Made by a program: the position numbers and the translations under genes. 64,000 bases of DNA from Gemmatimonadota bacterium (GTDB lineage Bacteria; Latescibacterota; UBA2968; UBA8231), in assembly GCA_018673255.1 (NCBI GenBank), contig JABHDC010000074.1, positions 1-64,000 on the forward strand, read 5' to 3'. How positions within the stretch are numbered: the first letter of the stretch is position 1; each line of letters opens with the position of its first letter. The notes beneath the pieces were generated by a model that saw only the letters and a program-made list of their open reading frames with translations, ran no database searches and had not been told where the DNA came from. This document shows, in pieces, positions 18,443 through 26,725 of the stretch.

Positions 18443-18739
18443 TTACGATATGACAGCGAGGATTTCTTCCTCGCGGAGGATGAGATGCTCTTCGCCATCG
18501 AGCTTGACCTCGGTGCCGGAGTACTTACCGATGAGGACCGTGTCGCCCTTCTTGACGTCGAGAGCGATACGCTTGCCGTCCTCTGTGCGACCGGGGCCGA
18601 CGGCGACGACCTTAGCCTCTTGTGGCTTCTCTTTGGCTGTGTCAGGGATGATGATGCCCCCTACGCTCTGCTCTTCGTCCTCATCGAGGCGCTTGACCAG
18701 CACGCGGTCGGCCAGCGGCTGGATCTTAGACTTCGCCAT
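18443..18739 (-). CDS. groES: 10 kDa co-chaperonin GroES
   Basis: A 98-aa heptamer-forming lid for Gro[19 protein letters not shown] at the start, the mobile loop around [17 protein letters not shown] (about 25-41) with the GGI(I/L) contact, and [14 protein letters not shown] are characteristic. GGAG lies 8 nt before the ATG. It is the first gene of the groESL operon; the 5' region contains a 16-bp palindrome that could be an operator. Confidence 0.98.
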   Translation of the reverse strand: MAKSKIQPLADRVLVKRLDEDEEQSVGGIIIPDTAKEKPQEAKVVAVGPGRTEDGKRIALDVKKGDTVLIGKYSGTEVKLDGEEHLILREEEILAVIS

Positions 18740-18819
18740 GACAGTGCTCCTGCTTGGTTGAGTGGTGGTAGTGGCAGGTGATCGTTGGATTCCTGCTACG
18801 AAAGCGGTACTGTTCTACG

Positions 18820-18835
18820 TCGCCACAAGTGGCGA
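18820..18835. promoter_or_regulatory. Palindrome upstream of groES, possible operator
   Basis: TCGCCAC-AA-GTGGCGA is a perfect 7-bp inverted repeat about 80 bp before the groES start. A weak promoter-like TTGCAG-N17-GACAAT lies just upstream on the minus strand. It does not match CIRCE (TTAGCACTC-N9-GAGTGCTAA). Confidence 0.45.
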
Positions 18836-18954
18836 TCGATTGTCTTGAATGGTGTTCAACACTGCAAGAGATGTACCAGGTCGATGCAAGTTGTGTAATA
18901 GTTTGAAAATGAAGCACTTATGATGATTGTCTCATTCTTCGATCTCCGCCGAAA

Positions 18955-19098
18955 TTCCCAAATAGGGAACAAGGATCAGAATTACCAGACGCCGCGATGC
19001 CTTGTCGGATCGACAAAGTAAGTAAAATGAATAAGTTACGGCAGTTTCCCAAAATGACAATACAGACAACCCCTAAAATTCCCATAAAGGGAATTCCC
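18955..19098. promoter_or_regulatory. Paired TTCCC-N5-GGGAA boxes before the 609-aa gene
   Basis: Two palindromes, TTCCC-AAATA-GGGAA (18955-18969) and TTCCC-ATAAA-GGGAA (19079-19093); the second runs directly into another half-site, making GGGAATTCCC (19089-19098). A further lone TTTCCC half-site is near 19045. They lie in an AT-rich stretch between groESL and the 609-aa gene, so they could regulate either. Confidence 0.5.
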
Positions 19099-19136
19099 TG
19101 TCTTGACCTGGATGTAGCACTCGGCGGAGGGCAACG

Positions 19137-20966
19137 GTGACCGATCAAGGGCAGCAGGTCACTCCCCAGCAGCTGCTTACGGTCCTGGCTGACCAGCTCA
19201 GCACAGGTGAAGCATTGCTGACGGAGCAGCACTTCGTCGATGCCCTCGCCAAGGTGGATGAGCAGCTGACAGGTGAGGCGCCGTCTGAGAGCAGACGCAG
19301 TGAACTTACCGGCCTCATTCGGGAGACGAATGAGAAGGATCCGACGATCCTGCTGGTGCCGGGCGTTGAGAATTGGATCGCACGTACCGTGCTGGCTCAA
19401 TTCCGCAAGGCGAACTGGGGTATCACCGAAGTGCAGGAGCGCGGCAATCAGGCCGTGCGCGATTTCGCCCACGGCCCTCAGGCGACCGCGTTGCTGGCGC
19501 AACTCGGCGTCGATGTCCGACAGGTCAACCAGCGCAATTGCCTGCGCTCGATCGTCAATACGATCAGTGGCCGCCATGACGATTCTCACCGCAATGCCGA
19601 GGCGCGACTGGCCCAACTGCAGGCTTCGATAGCGGCAGCTGCCCCCACAGAGGAAGGGGAGGATCACGAGCACCATCGTCGCGTGCTGTCAGATCTGCTT
19701 CTGGCCCCTGTAGAGGATCCCAGCGACGACGAGATCAACGATCGGCAGGCATCCCAGAAGCAGGAACGCAATGATCTGCGCAAGACGCAGATGACTGAGC
19801 TGGTTGCCAATCTGGAGAACTACGTCAAACTGGGTCGGATTTCGGCCGAAGATGCCGAAAAGATGAGCAAGGCACACCGTGTCGACGAAGCGATTCGACA
19901 GGGGAAAGTCGACAAGGAGAAGGGCAGCAAGATCCGCAACAGCGTGATGGACGGGACCGCCCGTGATCGAGTGGAGCGCAGTGTCAAAGAGGCTCTCGAT
20001 TACGCGGTCGTCTATCTGCAGGTTTTCCATTCACTGGGACGGATCGAGTCGCGTTTCGACCCCGCCCTCAAGTTCCTGATTCGGCACGGCACGGTGATTA
20101 ATGCCGATGCAGGGGACAAACAGACGGCAGAACTCGGCGATACCGTCCGCGCGCTGATCGAGGATATCGACGTCCTGCGTCTGCTCATCGATCTGATGGA
20201 CCGCAAGGACGCAGAGGTGCGTATGATCGGCGCCCGACTCCCACCCTACAGTCACATCGTGCGCCGGGATCAGGGACGGGTGGAGCGTGTGGCGGTCACG
20301 GAAGAATTCATCGATCAGTTGCGGCAGTTGAGTCCGGATGACCTTGCAGCGCAATTGCACTCGGGGGACAAGCGCGAGCGGGCTCGTCCTGCAGCAGCGA
20401 TGATCACGATGACCGTTCTGCTGGGACGGCTGATCAAGCCGACGCCCGTTCGCAAGGAGATTCGCCTTCTGAAGGTGAATCTGATCGTCGAGGAGTTCTA
20501 CCGATCGACTGACGATCTGGATCAGGCGCGAGGCCAGGCTCAGGAGTTCCTGCGAACGCGGCTCAAGAGTCTCTATCCTGACTTGAGTCAGGAGGAGACG
20601 GCTGCTATGCAGGAGCAGGGCGAGAGGATTCTGGCCGCAGTGGAAGAGAAGATCGTGGCCGAGTGTGCTGCTCGTGGTGAACTGCCCGGTGCGCCTGGTG
20701 GCGACGACGATGACGATGACGAGGCAGAAACCCTGGGCGCCGAAGAGAAGGGCATGGGTGTGCAGATTCATCGCATCAGCGTCCGTGTCGCCGGGTCATT
20801 TCGCCAGATACCGCAGAAGATCATGCCTGATCCTGAGGATGCCGAACGTTTCATCATCGTTCAGAAAGATCCCGAATCGGGCGAACTGGTACCCGCCAGA
20901 CGTCGCGGGGCCAAGCGCTACGTGATCAAGGGGCGTGAAGGCTGGGAGCTGGATGGAGGTAGCTGA
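19137..20966 (+). CDS. Unrecognised 609-aa cytoplasmic protein
   Basis: I cannot assign this protein to a family. It is rich in charged residues and predicted mostly helical, with no signal peptide or membrane segment. Residues about 200-290 look like coiled coil or helical bundle (QKQERNDLRKTQM onward), 300-520 form a larger helical region, and an acidic linker (DDDDDDEAE, about 523-531) precedes a small beta-rich C-terminal domain with VRVAGSFRQIPQ and IIVQKDPESGE. GTG 19137 follows GGAGG by 6 nt, so the start is secure. The AT-rich upstream region carries paired palindromes. The SDR gene downstream overlaps its end by 14 bp. No nuclease, kinase or ATPase motif was found. Confidence 0.75.
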   Translation: MTDQGQQVTPQQLLTVLADQLSTGEALLTEQHFVDALAKVDEQLTGEAPSESRRSELTGLIRETNEKDPTILLVPGVENWIARTVLAQFRKANWGITEVQERGNQAVRDFAHGPQATALLAQLGVDVRQVNQRNCLRSIVNTISGRHDDSHRNAEARLAQLQASIAAAAPTEEGEDHEHHRRVLSDLLLAPVEDPSDDEINDRQASQKQERNDLRKTQMTELVANLENYVKLGRISAEDAEKMSKAHRVDEAIRQGKVDKEKGSKIRNSVMDGTARDRVERSVKEALDYAVVYLQVFHSLGRIESRFDPALKFLIRHGTVINADAGDKQTAELGDTVRALIEDIDVLRLLIDLMDRKDAEVRMIGARLPPYSHIVRRDQGRVERVAVTEEFIDQLRQLSPDDLAAQLHSGDKRERARPAAAMITMTVLLGRLIKPTPVRKEIRLLKVNLIVEEFYRSTDDLDQARGQAQEFLRTRLKSLYPDLSQEETAAMQEQGERILAAVEEKIVAECAARGELPGAPGGDDDDDDEAETLGAEEKGMGVQIHRISVRVAGSFRQIPQKIMPDPEDAERFIIVQKDPESGELVPARRRGAKRYVIKGREGWELDGGS

Positions 20967-21771
20967 GCCCGAAGTGAGCCGAATGGGCCATGTCTCTGGC
21001 CGGGTCGTTGTGGTCACCGGCGCCAGCAGTGGCATTGGGCGCGAGTTGTCACGGCAATTGGCCTCAGAGGGCGCGCGGGTGGCCCTGATCGCTCGCCGGG
21101 TCGAACGGCTGCAGCAACTGGAGGATGAGATTGCGAGCCTCGGCGGGGTTGCCAGAGCATTCGCATGTGATCTCACCGATGCCGGGGCGGTGGCTCAACT
21201 CCCGGGAAGGGTACGCGAGGTGCTGGGGCCCGCCGACATCCTGGTGAACAATGCCGGACGTGGCGCCCACGGCCCATTCGAGCAGATTGATCGGGCAATA
21301 CAGGATCAGGTCCTGCGTACCAATCTCGACGGCGTCATCGATTGCACCCGTGCATTCCTGCCACAGCTGCAGGAGTCCGAGCGAGGGCAGCTGGTATTCG
21401 TCTCCAGTGTGCTGGCTCGCCTTCCGGCACCTGAACACGCTGTCTACGCTGCGACCAAGTGGGCCGTCAGTGGTCTGGCAGAGAGTCTGTACTACGAATT
21501 GGCGCCGAGGGGGATCGATGTGGTCCTGGTCGAGCCGGGGCTTGTGCAGTCGGAATTTGCTGAGAATGCATCAACGCCGCTGGCCAGATATCGGTGGGTT
21601 CCGGCTGCGTCATCAGCTCAGGCAGCGGTGCAGATTCGTCGTGCCATGCGGCGCAATCAACCTCATCGCATCGCGGATCGATTGATCGCCCTCGTCATCG
21701 CCGTCAAGCGCCACATGCCACGCCTGTTCCGGGTGATCCTCGGTGTTGTCTATCGAAAAGCCAGAGGCTGA
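20953..21771 (+). CDS. Short-chain dehydrogenase/reductase
   Basis: A 272-aa NAD(P)-dependent SDR. Cofactor loop TGASSGIG, then the NNAG strand, and the catalytic S...YxxxK as VSSVLARLPAPEHAVYAATKWA. The C-terminus has a basic, hydrophobic stretch (IALVIAVKRHMPRLFRVILGVVY) that could bind membrane, as in SDRs acting on lipids. ATG 20953 is preferred because GGGAG lies just upstream; it overlaps the 609-aa gene by 14 bp. An internal ATG at 20983 is an alternative. The partnership with the 609-aa protein is unexplained. Confidence 0.88.
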   Translation: MEVAEPEVSRMGHVSGRVVVVTGASSGIGRELSRQLASEGARVALIARRVERLQQLEDEIASLGGVARAFACDLTDAGAVAQLPGRVREVLGPADILVNNAGRGAHGPFEQIDRAIQDQVLRTNLDGVIDCTRAFLPQLQESERGQLVFVSSVLARLPAPEHAVYAATKWAVSGLAESLYYELAPRGIDVVLVEPGLVQSEFAENASTPLARYRWVPAASSAQAAVQIRRAMRRNQPHRIADRLIALVIAVKRHMPRLFRVILGVVYRKARG

Positions 21772-21828
21772 TGATCCAAGAGCGCTGACTATCCAGGATC
21801 AGAGCGTGGTAGACACCGCCCTGCCTGT

Positions 21829-22650
21829 TCAGACCGAACGCGGCCCTGCGAAGGGGCGCTGTCCTGACACTTCACGCTGGCAACTCAGAACACTGCCACT
21901 ACCGGCTTCGCTGACGAAGAGTTCGTTGTAATCGATGCCCCCAAAGGCCAGGGACTTCGGCTGACCTTCGCCAATCTCCAGCGTCTGCGTGATCTGTCCG
22001 GCATCGTCGACGATGACGATCCCCACGCCCTGTAAGGCAACATACAGATGCCCCAGTGCATCGAACACCAGGGCGCCGGGTACACCCTCGTCGAAGCTGA
22101 CGAAGGTCTGCTGATTTACCATGCTCTCACCCGCCTCATCCAACTCCAGCGTCACGATCTGGCCAGTGCCGGTCTCGCTCACATAGAGCGTACTGGCGTC
22201 CTGTGACCAGACCATACCCGAGGGGGCTGCAAGGCCAGTGGCGATGCGTTTCACTTCGCCATCCAGATCGGCGTGATAGACACTGCCGTCGGCACCGTCT
22301 CGGCCACCATCAGTGAAAAGGATACCGCCCTCTGCCGAGAAGCACAGCTCCTGGGGGCAGACGAAGCGTTCACCCCGGCACTGATTTGCGTAGACCTCAG
22401 CCGCTTCATCCAGAGAGATCAACAGCAGGTGATGTCGAGCGGATTCGGCGACGAACAGATCACCCGAATCGTCGAATGCGATGCCGAGTGGCCGACCTCC
22501 CGTGTCGGCGAAGGTCTGCATGTGCCCATCCCTGAGACGGCGGATGCGGCCCTGACCGGCTTCAGCGACGAAGAGTGTATCCTCATCGTCGAACGCCAGG
22601 CCGTGGGGAGATTGGAGATCGTTTGCGACGACTGACCAGCTGGCTGCCAT
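21829..22650 (-). CDS. NHL/SMP-30-like beta-propeller protein
   Basis: A 273-aa protein with about six repeats of the type PHGLAFDDEDTLFVAEAGQGRI, PLGIAFDDSGDLFVAESA and PSGMVWSQDASTLYVSETG. This is the NHL / SMP-30-gluconolactonase propeller pattern. No signal peptide is visible, so it is probably cytoplasmic. Metal-binding residues for lactonase activity cannot be confirmed by eye; a binding scaffold is equally possible. It stands as a single gene with a 21-bp palindromic repeat about 50-100 bp upstream, and converges on the SDR gene. Confidence 0.75.
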   Translation of the reverse strand: MAASWSVVANDLQSPHGLAFDDEDTLFVAEAGQGRIRRLRDGHMQTFADTGGRPLGIAFDDSGDLFVAESARHHLLLISLDEAAEVYANQCRGERFVCPQELCFSAEGGILFTDGGRDGADGSVYHADLDGEVKRIATGLAAPSGMVWSQDASTLYVSETGTGQIVTLELDEAGESMVNQQTFVSFDEGVPGALVFDALGHLYVALQGVGIVIVDDAGQITQTLEIGEGQPKSLAFGGIDYNELFVSEAGSGSVLSCQREVSGQRPFAGPRSV

Positions 22651-22700
22651 TTTGTCTTGTACGATGGATCAATGAGGATAGAGGACGAACCCGAGTGTAG

Positions 22701-22748
22701 ACTCGAACTTTGAGTTCAATCACTCGAAGTTCGAGTTCAATCACTCGG
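22701..22748. repeat. 21-bp tandem repeat with ACTC...GAGT palindromes
   Basis: Two full 21-bp units (22701-22721, 22722-22742) and the start of a third. The second contains the perfect palindrome ACTCGAA-G-TTCGAGT; the first is an imperfect version. It lies upstream of the beta-propeller gene and downstream of the heptose operon. Its design resembles the array at 16269-16344. Confidence 0.75.
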
Positions 22749-22826
22749 GGCGGGAAAATATAGCGGCCTTCGTGGGATTGTAAAGTTCGTCAGGCGAACA
22801 GACAATCCCGCCGTCGTTCGCAGCCC

Positions 22827-23615
22827 CTACTGAGATGTATAGCCGCCATCGACCAACAGGGTCGCTCCGGTCGTGAAAGAGGAGGCGGGTGAGGCAAAAT
22901 AGAGGACGGCCGTGGCCAGTTCGGCAGGATCGCCCCAACGACCGACCGGCACCTTTGAAACCATCTGCGCTGTGGCCTGCGGGTCATCGAGCAGGGGCTG
23001 GTTGATCGGTGTGGCAAAGGGCCCGGGACAGATGGCATTCACCGTGACGCCCGTCGTCGCCCATTCCAGAGCAAGCGTTCGCGTCAACTGCACGATCGCT
23101 CCCTTGCTCGAAGCATAGGGGACCCGGTGGGGGATAGAGATCGTTGAGAGAGTGGAACCCATGTTGATGACGCGTCCATAGCCGCGATCGAGCATGTGGC
23201 GGCCGGCAGCACGGCAGTAGTAGACGGGACCATCGATGTTGATCGCCATCACGGCGCGCCAATCCTCATCCTCCATCTCGACGATCGGCTTGCGCAGGTT
23301 GATCCCCGCATTATTGACGAGGATGTCGAGCTTCCCCAGGCGCTGGATGGTGTGTGCCACAGACGCATCTGCCTGCTGACGGTCGCCGGCGTCTGCTTGG
23401 AAGGCGATCACCTGCTGGCCACTGTCCTGCGAGATCCTGTCGGCGACGGTCTGAGCTTCCTCAAGGTGGCGACTGGTGATCACTACATCCGCTCCGGCGC
23501 CGGCCAGTGCCCGCGCCATGGCTTCACCGAGGCCCTTGCTGCCACCGGTGACCAGGGCGGTCTGTCCGTCGAGCCGGAACAGGCCCTGCGTGTCCGTCGT
23601 CAGCGGTTTGATCAT
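22827..23615 (-). CDS. SDR family oxidoreductase (gluconate 5-dehydrogenase-like)
   Basis: A 262-aa classical SDR: cofactor loop TGGSKGLG, NNAG motif in LDILVNNAGINLR, catalytic serine in NMGSTLSTIS and YxxxK in VPYASSKGAIV, and the C-terminal GATLLVDGGY signature. The start LFRLDGQTALVTGG matches the gluconate 5-dehydrogenase/3-ketoacyl-reductase subgroup. It is the last gene of a long minus-strand operon with sugar-nucleotide enzymes, and its start overlaps the preceding 77-aa gene by ATGA (23612-23615). Likely a sugar or polyol reductase; substrate unknown. Confidence 0.88.
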   Translation of the reverse strand: MIKPLTTDTQGLFRLDGQTALVTGGSKGLGEAMARALAGAGADVVITSRHLEEAQTVADRISQDSGQQVIAFQADAGDRQQADASVAHTIQRLGKLDILVNNAGINLRKPIVEMEDEDWRAVMAINIDGPVYYCRAAGRHMLDRGYGRVINMGSTLSTISIPHRVPYASSKGAIVQLTRTLALEWATTGVTVNAICPGPFATPINQPLLDDPQATAQMVSKVPVGRWGDPAELATAVLYFASPASSFTTGATLLVDGGYTSQ

Positions 23616-23845
23616 TGCTCCGCCTCCACCATCTCTCTGGCCAGCTTCCCGAGTTCCTCGACGAGTTCATCCTTCTCTTCAGATCTTGCCTTGCTCGTGA
23701 CCTGCATGGTCAGGGCGATCAGGCCGAGACCGAAGATCCGTTGCAGACTTTCGGGCAGATCCGGATCCAGATCATCAACCAGTTCGCTGAGGCGGGTCAG
23801 CAAGTGCTGGTGTTGCTCGGTCAACGAGATGATTCCCAGGGCCAT
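23612..23845 (-). CDS. Small unrecognised helical protein (77 aa)
   Basis: A 77-aa protein (MALGIISLTEQHQHLLTRL...) predicted as two or three helices with a hydrophobic central segment (RIFGLGLIALTMQV) and a charged C-terminal helix (RSEEKDELVEELG). It is tightly packed in the operon: 7 bp from the upstream gene and ATGA-overlapping the SDR downstream, which supports it being a real gene. No family recognised. It could be a small subunit or regulator of the neighbouring enzymes. Confidence 0.65.
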   Translation of the reverse strand: MALGIISLTEQHQHLLTRLSELVDDLDPDLPESLQRIFGLGLIALTMQVTSKARSEEKDELVEELGKLAREMVEAEQ

Positions 23846-23852
23846 GCGATTC

Positions 23853-24188
23853 CTATTCTTTCAGACTGAGATAGACGATGACGCGAAGACGCTGCCCTGT
23901 CGGCATGTCGCCGACCAGTCGCAGCCAGCCCCCGAAGTGGCTGACCCGTCTCCACATGAGTTGCTCACCGTCATCGGTGAGTGTAGTTCCTTCATCCACC
24001 CAGTGCATGCCATCGGGTGATACCTGCACGCGCAGACTCGCCCCGGCCGTGGGCGTGTCACGCTCAAGAACGCGGATGAAGAAGATCGCCTCTGTGGCCC
24101 AGCCGACCTCCCATGGTTCGGTGGCGACCTCTTCCTCCCAGAGGGTGTCCCGTTCGATGACGGCCGTGGCGGATCGACGCAGACTCAA
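23853..24188 (-). CDS. Small unrecognised beta-rich protein (111 aa)
   Basis: A 111-aa protein from a TTG at 24188 that overlaps the stop of the metallo-hydrolase gene as TTGA; the longer frame to 24296 is hydrolase shadow. The sequence alternates hydrophobic and polar residues (AIFFIRVLERD, LRVQVSPDGMHWVDEGTT, LRLVGDMPTGQRLRVIVYL), consistent with a small beta-sandwich. The spacing of SPDG.HW.DEG resembles carbohydrate-binding or phage-adhesin-like beta domains, but this is weak. No signal peptide is seen. Confidence 0.6.
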   Translation of the reverse strand: MSLRRSATAVIERDTLWEEEVATEPWEVGWATEAIFFIRVLERDTPTAGASLRVQVSPDGMHWVDEGTTLTDDGEQLMWRRVSHFGGWLRLVGDMPTGQRLRVIVYLSLKE

Positions 24189-25093
24189 CTGGCCCGACTC
24201 GCCGTGCCGCCTGCGATCGCTGACGGATCGACGGCCGTCACCAGGTCTCCTTCGCGGCGCAGTTGGCTGAAGGGGCCCTCGGGATCGTGATCCCAACCGA
24301 TGATCCAGTCTTCGGCGAGAGCCCTGTCGATGAAGTCGGCCTTTCTCCTCAGCGTGTCGTGCGGGTGCATATCGTATGCCATGATCCAGTAGGGTTTCAG
24401 GTGATGGCGAGTGGGTATCAGATCACCGGGGAAGGCAAGGGTCCGATCTCGTCCGCGCAGGAGGATGGCCTGATGCCCACGTGTATGACCACCGGTGACC
24501 CACGTGTGAATCCGGGGCAGGATCTGCGAATCACCGGACAGGCCATCGAAATCGGTGCATCGGCGAAGCAGGTCGATGTCGTCGGCGACGTAGCTTGCGC
24601 GCATGATACTGTGTCCGGCCATCGCCTCATCGATTTCCACCGACTGCACCAGGTGTCTGGCCTGAGGAAACAGCGCGCGTGTCGTTGTGCCCTCCCGAAT
24701 CAGGGCTCCGGCACAATGGTCGAAGTGGAGGTGCGTGAACAGAACGTGTGTGATATGCTCCGGATCGACACCTACCGATGCCAGACTGCTGGTCAGCGAT
24801 GGCTCTGCGTCGACGGAGAAAATGTCGCGGGCGCGCGATTCGAATCGTTGCCCCAACCCGGTGTCGATGAGGCATCGATCACCCTCCTCGGTGTCCACGA
24901 GCAGGCAGTTGCAGACCATCGGGATGCGGTGTCGGTCGTCGGGTGGCGTCACCTTCGACCACAGGGGGCGGGGGATCACGCCGTACATGGCGCCGCCATC
25001 CAGAGCGAAACGACCTGCAAGCACGGGCGTGACCATCAGGCCACCCAGATCAAGGCTTGCCGAGTCGAGACCGCGGTGAGGTGAGAGAGGCAT
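24185..25093 (-). CDS. MBL-fold metallo-hydrolase
   Basis: A 302-aa metallo-beta-lactamase-fold hydrolase. The metal motif THLHFDH (HxHxDH) is intact, a later histidine is in GGHTRGHQAILL, the bridging aspartate is in FPGDLIPT, and a final histidine is in WDHDPEG. N-terminal CNCLLVDTEEGDRCLIDTG is the usual first strand pair. This arrangement is common in lactonase-like and glyoxalase II-like members. It starts 7 bp after the SIS-domain gene. In a heptose operon lacking a visible GmhB-type phosphatase, its role is unexplained. Confidence 0.85.
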   Translation of the reverse strand: MPLSPHRGLDSASLDLGGLMVTPVLAGRFALDGGAMYGVIPRPLWSKVTPPDDRHRIPMVCNCLLVDTEEGDRCLIDTGLGQRFESRARDIFSVDAEPSLTSSLASVGVDPEHITHVLFTHLHFDHCAGALIREGTTTRALFPQARHLVQSVEIDEAMAGHSIMRASYVADDIDLLRRCTDFDGLSGDSQILPRIHTWVTGGHTRGHQAILLRGRDRTLAFPGDLIPTRHHLKPYWIMAYDMHPHDTLRRKADFIDRALAEDWIIGWDHDPEGPFSQLRREGDLVTAVDPSAIAGGTASRAS

Positions 25094-25100
25094 CGCCTGC

Positions 25101-25715
25101 TCAGGCTGCAGCGATGCGCTGGCGCAGGCAGTCGCAGATCAGATGCTCGATGGCCAGGTGCGCCGACTCCACGTGAGGCGTGGAATCGATGGGAACGGTG
25201 ATGCAGACATCGGCCATCTCCTGCAGGGCGCCCCCGTCGAAACCACTCAAGCCGAGGCAGCGGGCGCCTTGATCATGTGCAGTCTGCAGGGCACGCAGGA
25301 GATTCTGTGACCACGCGCCGGCATTGCCCGCTCCCGAACCTCCGTGCACGCTGATCAGGATGAGCAGATCATGGGGGCCGGCGAAGGGGATCAGTTGTTC
25401 GCTGTAGATGTTGGCCGTGCCTTCATCATTCATCAGGGCGCTGACCAATGGCATATGGTCAGTCAATGCCATCACACGGAAACGTGGCTTGCCATGGCAG
25501 ATCGTCCACTTTGCCAGGTCGCAGGCAAAATGACTGGCAGTGGAGGCCGATCCGCCATTGCCGGCCAGGTAGACCGTGCCACGACGCTGCCAGGTGTCGA
25601 ACAGCAACTCGATGGCCGCGTCGATGTCCGCCTTGGGGAGTTGCCGCATTACCTCGTCCATCTGGACGAGAAATCTGTCGATGTATTGCTGGTTATGCAT
25701 CGGCTCGCGTCTCAC
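25101..25715 (-). CDS. SIS-domain phosphosugar isomerase (GmhA-like)
   Basis: A 204-aa SIS protein resembling sedoheptulose-7-phosphate isomerase, the first step of ADP- or GDP-heptose synthesis. The phosphosugar-binding loop AGNGGSASTASHFACDL matches GmhA, and SVHGGSGAGNAGAW replaces the more usual S.SG.S.N loop. The frame starts at a GTG overlapping the kinase stop as GTGA (25712-25715); ATG 25700 is an alternative start. Next to a GHMP sugar kinase and a nucleotidyltransferase it fits a D-glycero-D-manno-heptose pathway. Confidence 0.85.
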   Translation of the reverse strand: MRREPMHNQQYIDRFLVQMDEVMRQLPKADIDAAIELLFDTWQRRGTVYLAGNGGSASTASHFACDLAKWTICHGKPRFRVMALTDHMPLVSALMNDEGTANIYSEQLIPFAGPHDLLILISVHGGSGAGNAGAWSQNLLRALQTAHDQGARCLGLSGFDGGALQEMADVCITVPIDSTPHVESAHLAIEHLICDCLRQRIAAA

Positions 25716-26701
25716 GCATTCATGAGGACTTTCGCTCCCTCGTGATCAAATTGGAAACTCATTTCCAGCAGGCCTTCTGCGGCCATGGTTTCGCGCAGAT
25801 CCTGACGTCTCTCGGCGGGACAATAGAACATGAGGAATCCGCCACCTCCGGCGCCCATGAGTTTGCCGCCCAGCGCGCCATGACGACGAGCCAGTTCGTA
25901 CCAACCATCGATCCGGGGGTCGGACATCTTCTCGGACCGTTTCTTCTTGGTATCCCAATGGCGGTGCAGCAATTCCCCAAATGAGTCCAGATCACCATCC
26001 TGAAGGGCTGACTTGATCTGCAGGCCGAGTGCCTTCACTTCGTGCAGGCTGTCCACGACCTGGCTGTCTCCCCGGCGCGTGTCGGCCTCCTGCTGGGAGA
26101 GGATGTCGAAGCTTTCACGCCGGATGCCGGTGTAGAAGACGACCATGCTGTTACGCAACTCTTCAACCGAATGCAGCGACATCTCCATAGGAGAGACGCT
26201 CACCTGACCATCGGTGGCGATATCGAGGCAGGTCAGCCCCCCAAAACTACCGAGGTAGTGGTCGTGTTTGCCTGCCGGTTGGCCGGCACGCTCCGCCTCC
26301 ACATGGAAGGCCTCTTCAGCCAGTTGCTGGGGGGGGATCGGTTGGCGCTGGTGTTCGTGCAGGGCCGATAGAAGGGCGACGGTGAAGGATCCGGAAGATC
26401 CCAGACCCGTGCCCCCGGGCACGTCGGCCATGGCGCCGATCTCTATACCCGAAGTCAACCCCCTGTGCAGCAAGGCTTCGCGCAGCAGGGGATGATGGAT
26501 CTGGGCCGGATCGGAAACGCGCTCCGTCTGCGAATACTTCACACGAATGAAGGATTCGACCTTCAGCGTGTTGAGCTGGATGTAGATGTACTTGTCGATT
26601 CCGGCGCTGAGGATGAAGCCACCGTGATCGCGGTAGTAGGATGGCAGATCGGTGCCGCCGCCTCCAAGGGGAATGCGTAGTGGAGCTCGCGTCGAAATCA
26701 A
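25712..26701 (-). CDS. GHMP-family sugar kinase (D-glycero-D-manno-heptose 7-phosphate kinase-like)
   Basis: A 329-aa GHMP kinase. The N-terminus RAPLRIPLGGGGTDLPSYY and the ATP loop PGGTGLGSSGSFTVALLSAL match HddA/Fkp-type heptose or fucose kinases, and the C-terminal GGKLMGAGGGGFLMFY is motif 3. HddA phosphorylates D-glycero-D-manno-heptose 7-phosphate at C1 for the GDP-heptose pathway. Adjacent GmhA-like and nucleotidyltransferase genes support this over fucose kinase. It lies 24 bp downstream of the nucleotidyltransferase. Confidence 0.87.
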   Translation of the reverse strand: MISTRAPLRIPLGGGGTDLPSYYRDHGGFILSAGIDKYIYIQLNTLKVESFIRVKYSQTERVSDPAQIHHPLLREALLHRGLTSGIEIGAMADVPGGTGLGSSGSFTVALLSALHEHQRQPIPPQQLAEEAFHVEAERAGQPAGKHDHYLGSFGGLTCLDIATDGQVSVSPMEMSLHSVEELRNSMVVFYTGIRRESFDILSQQEADTRRGDSQVVDSLHEVKALGLQIKSALQDGDLDSFGELLHRHWDTKKKRSEKMSDPRIDGWYELARRHGALGGKLMGAGGGGFLMFYCPAERRQDLRETMAAEGLLEMSFQFDHEGAKVLMNA

Positions 26702-26725
26702 GGCGGGACCGTGGACAGGGCCGGT

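Noticed and set aside
18740..18960. CIRCE element upstream of groES
   Set aside because: No TTAGCACTC-N9-GAGTGCTAA or close variant; only an unrelated palindrome was found.
18918..19676. 252-aa minus-strand frame across the AT-rich region before the 609-aa gene
   Set aside because: Mostly antisense to the secure GTG-initiated 609-aa gene and arginine/leucine-rich without a recognisable motif.
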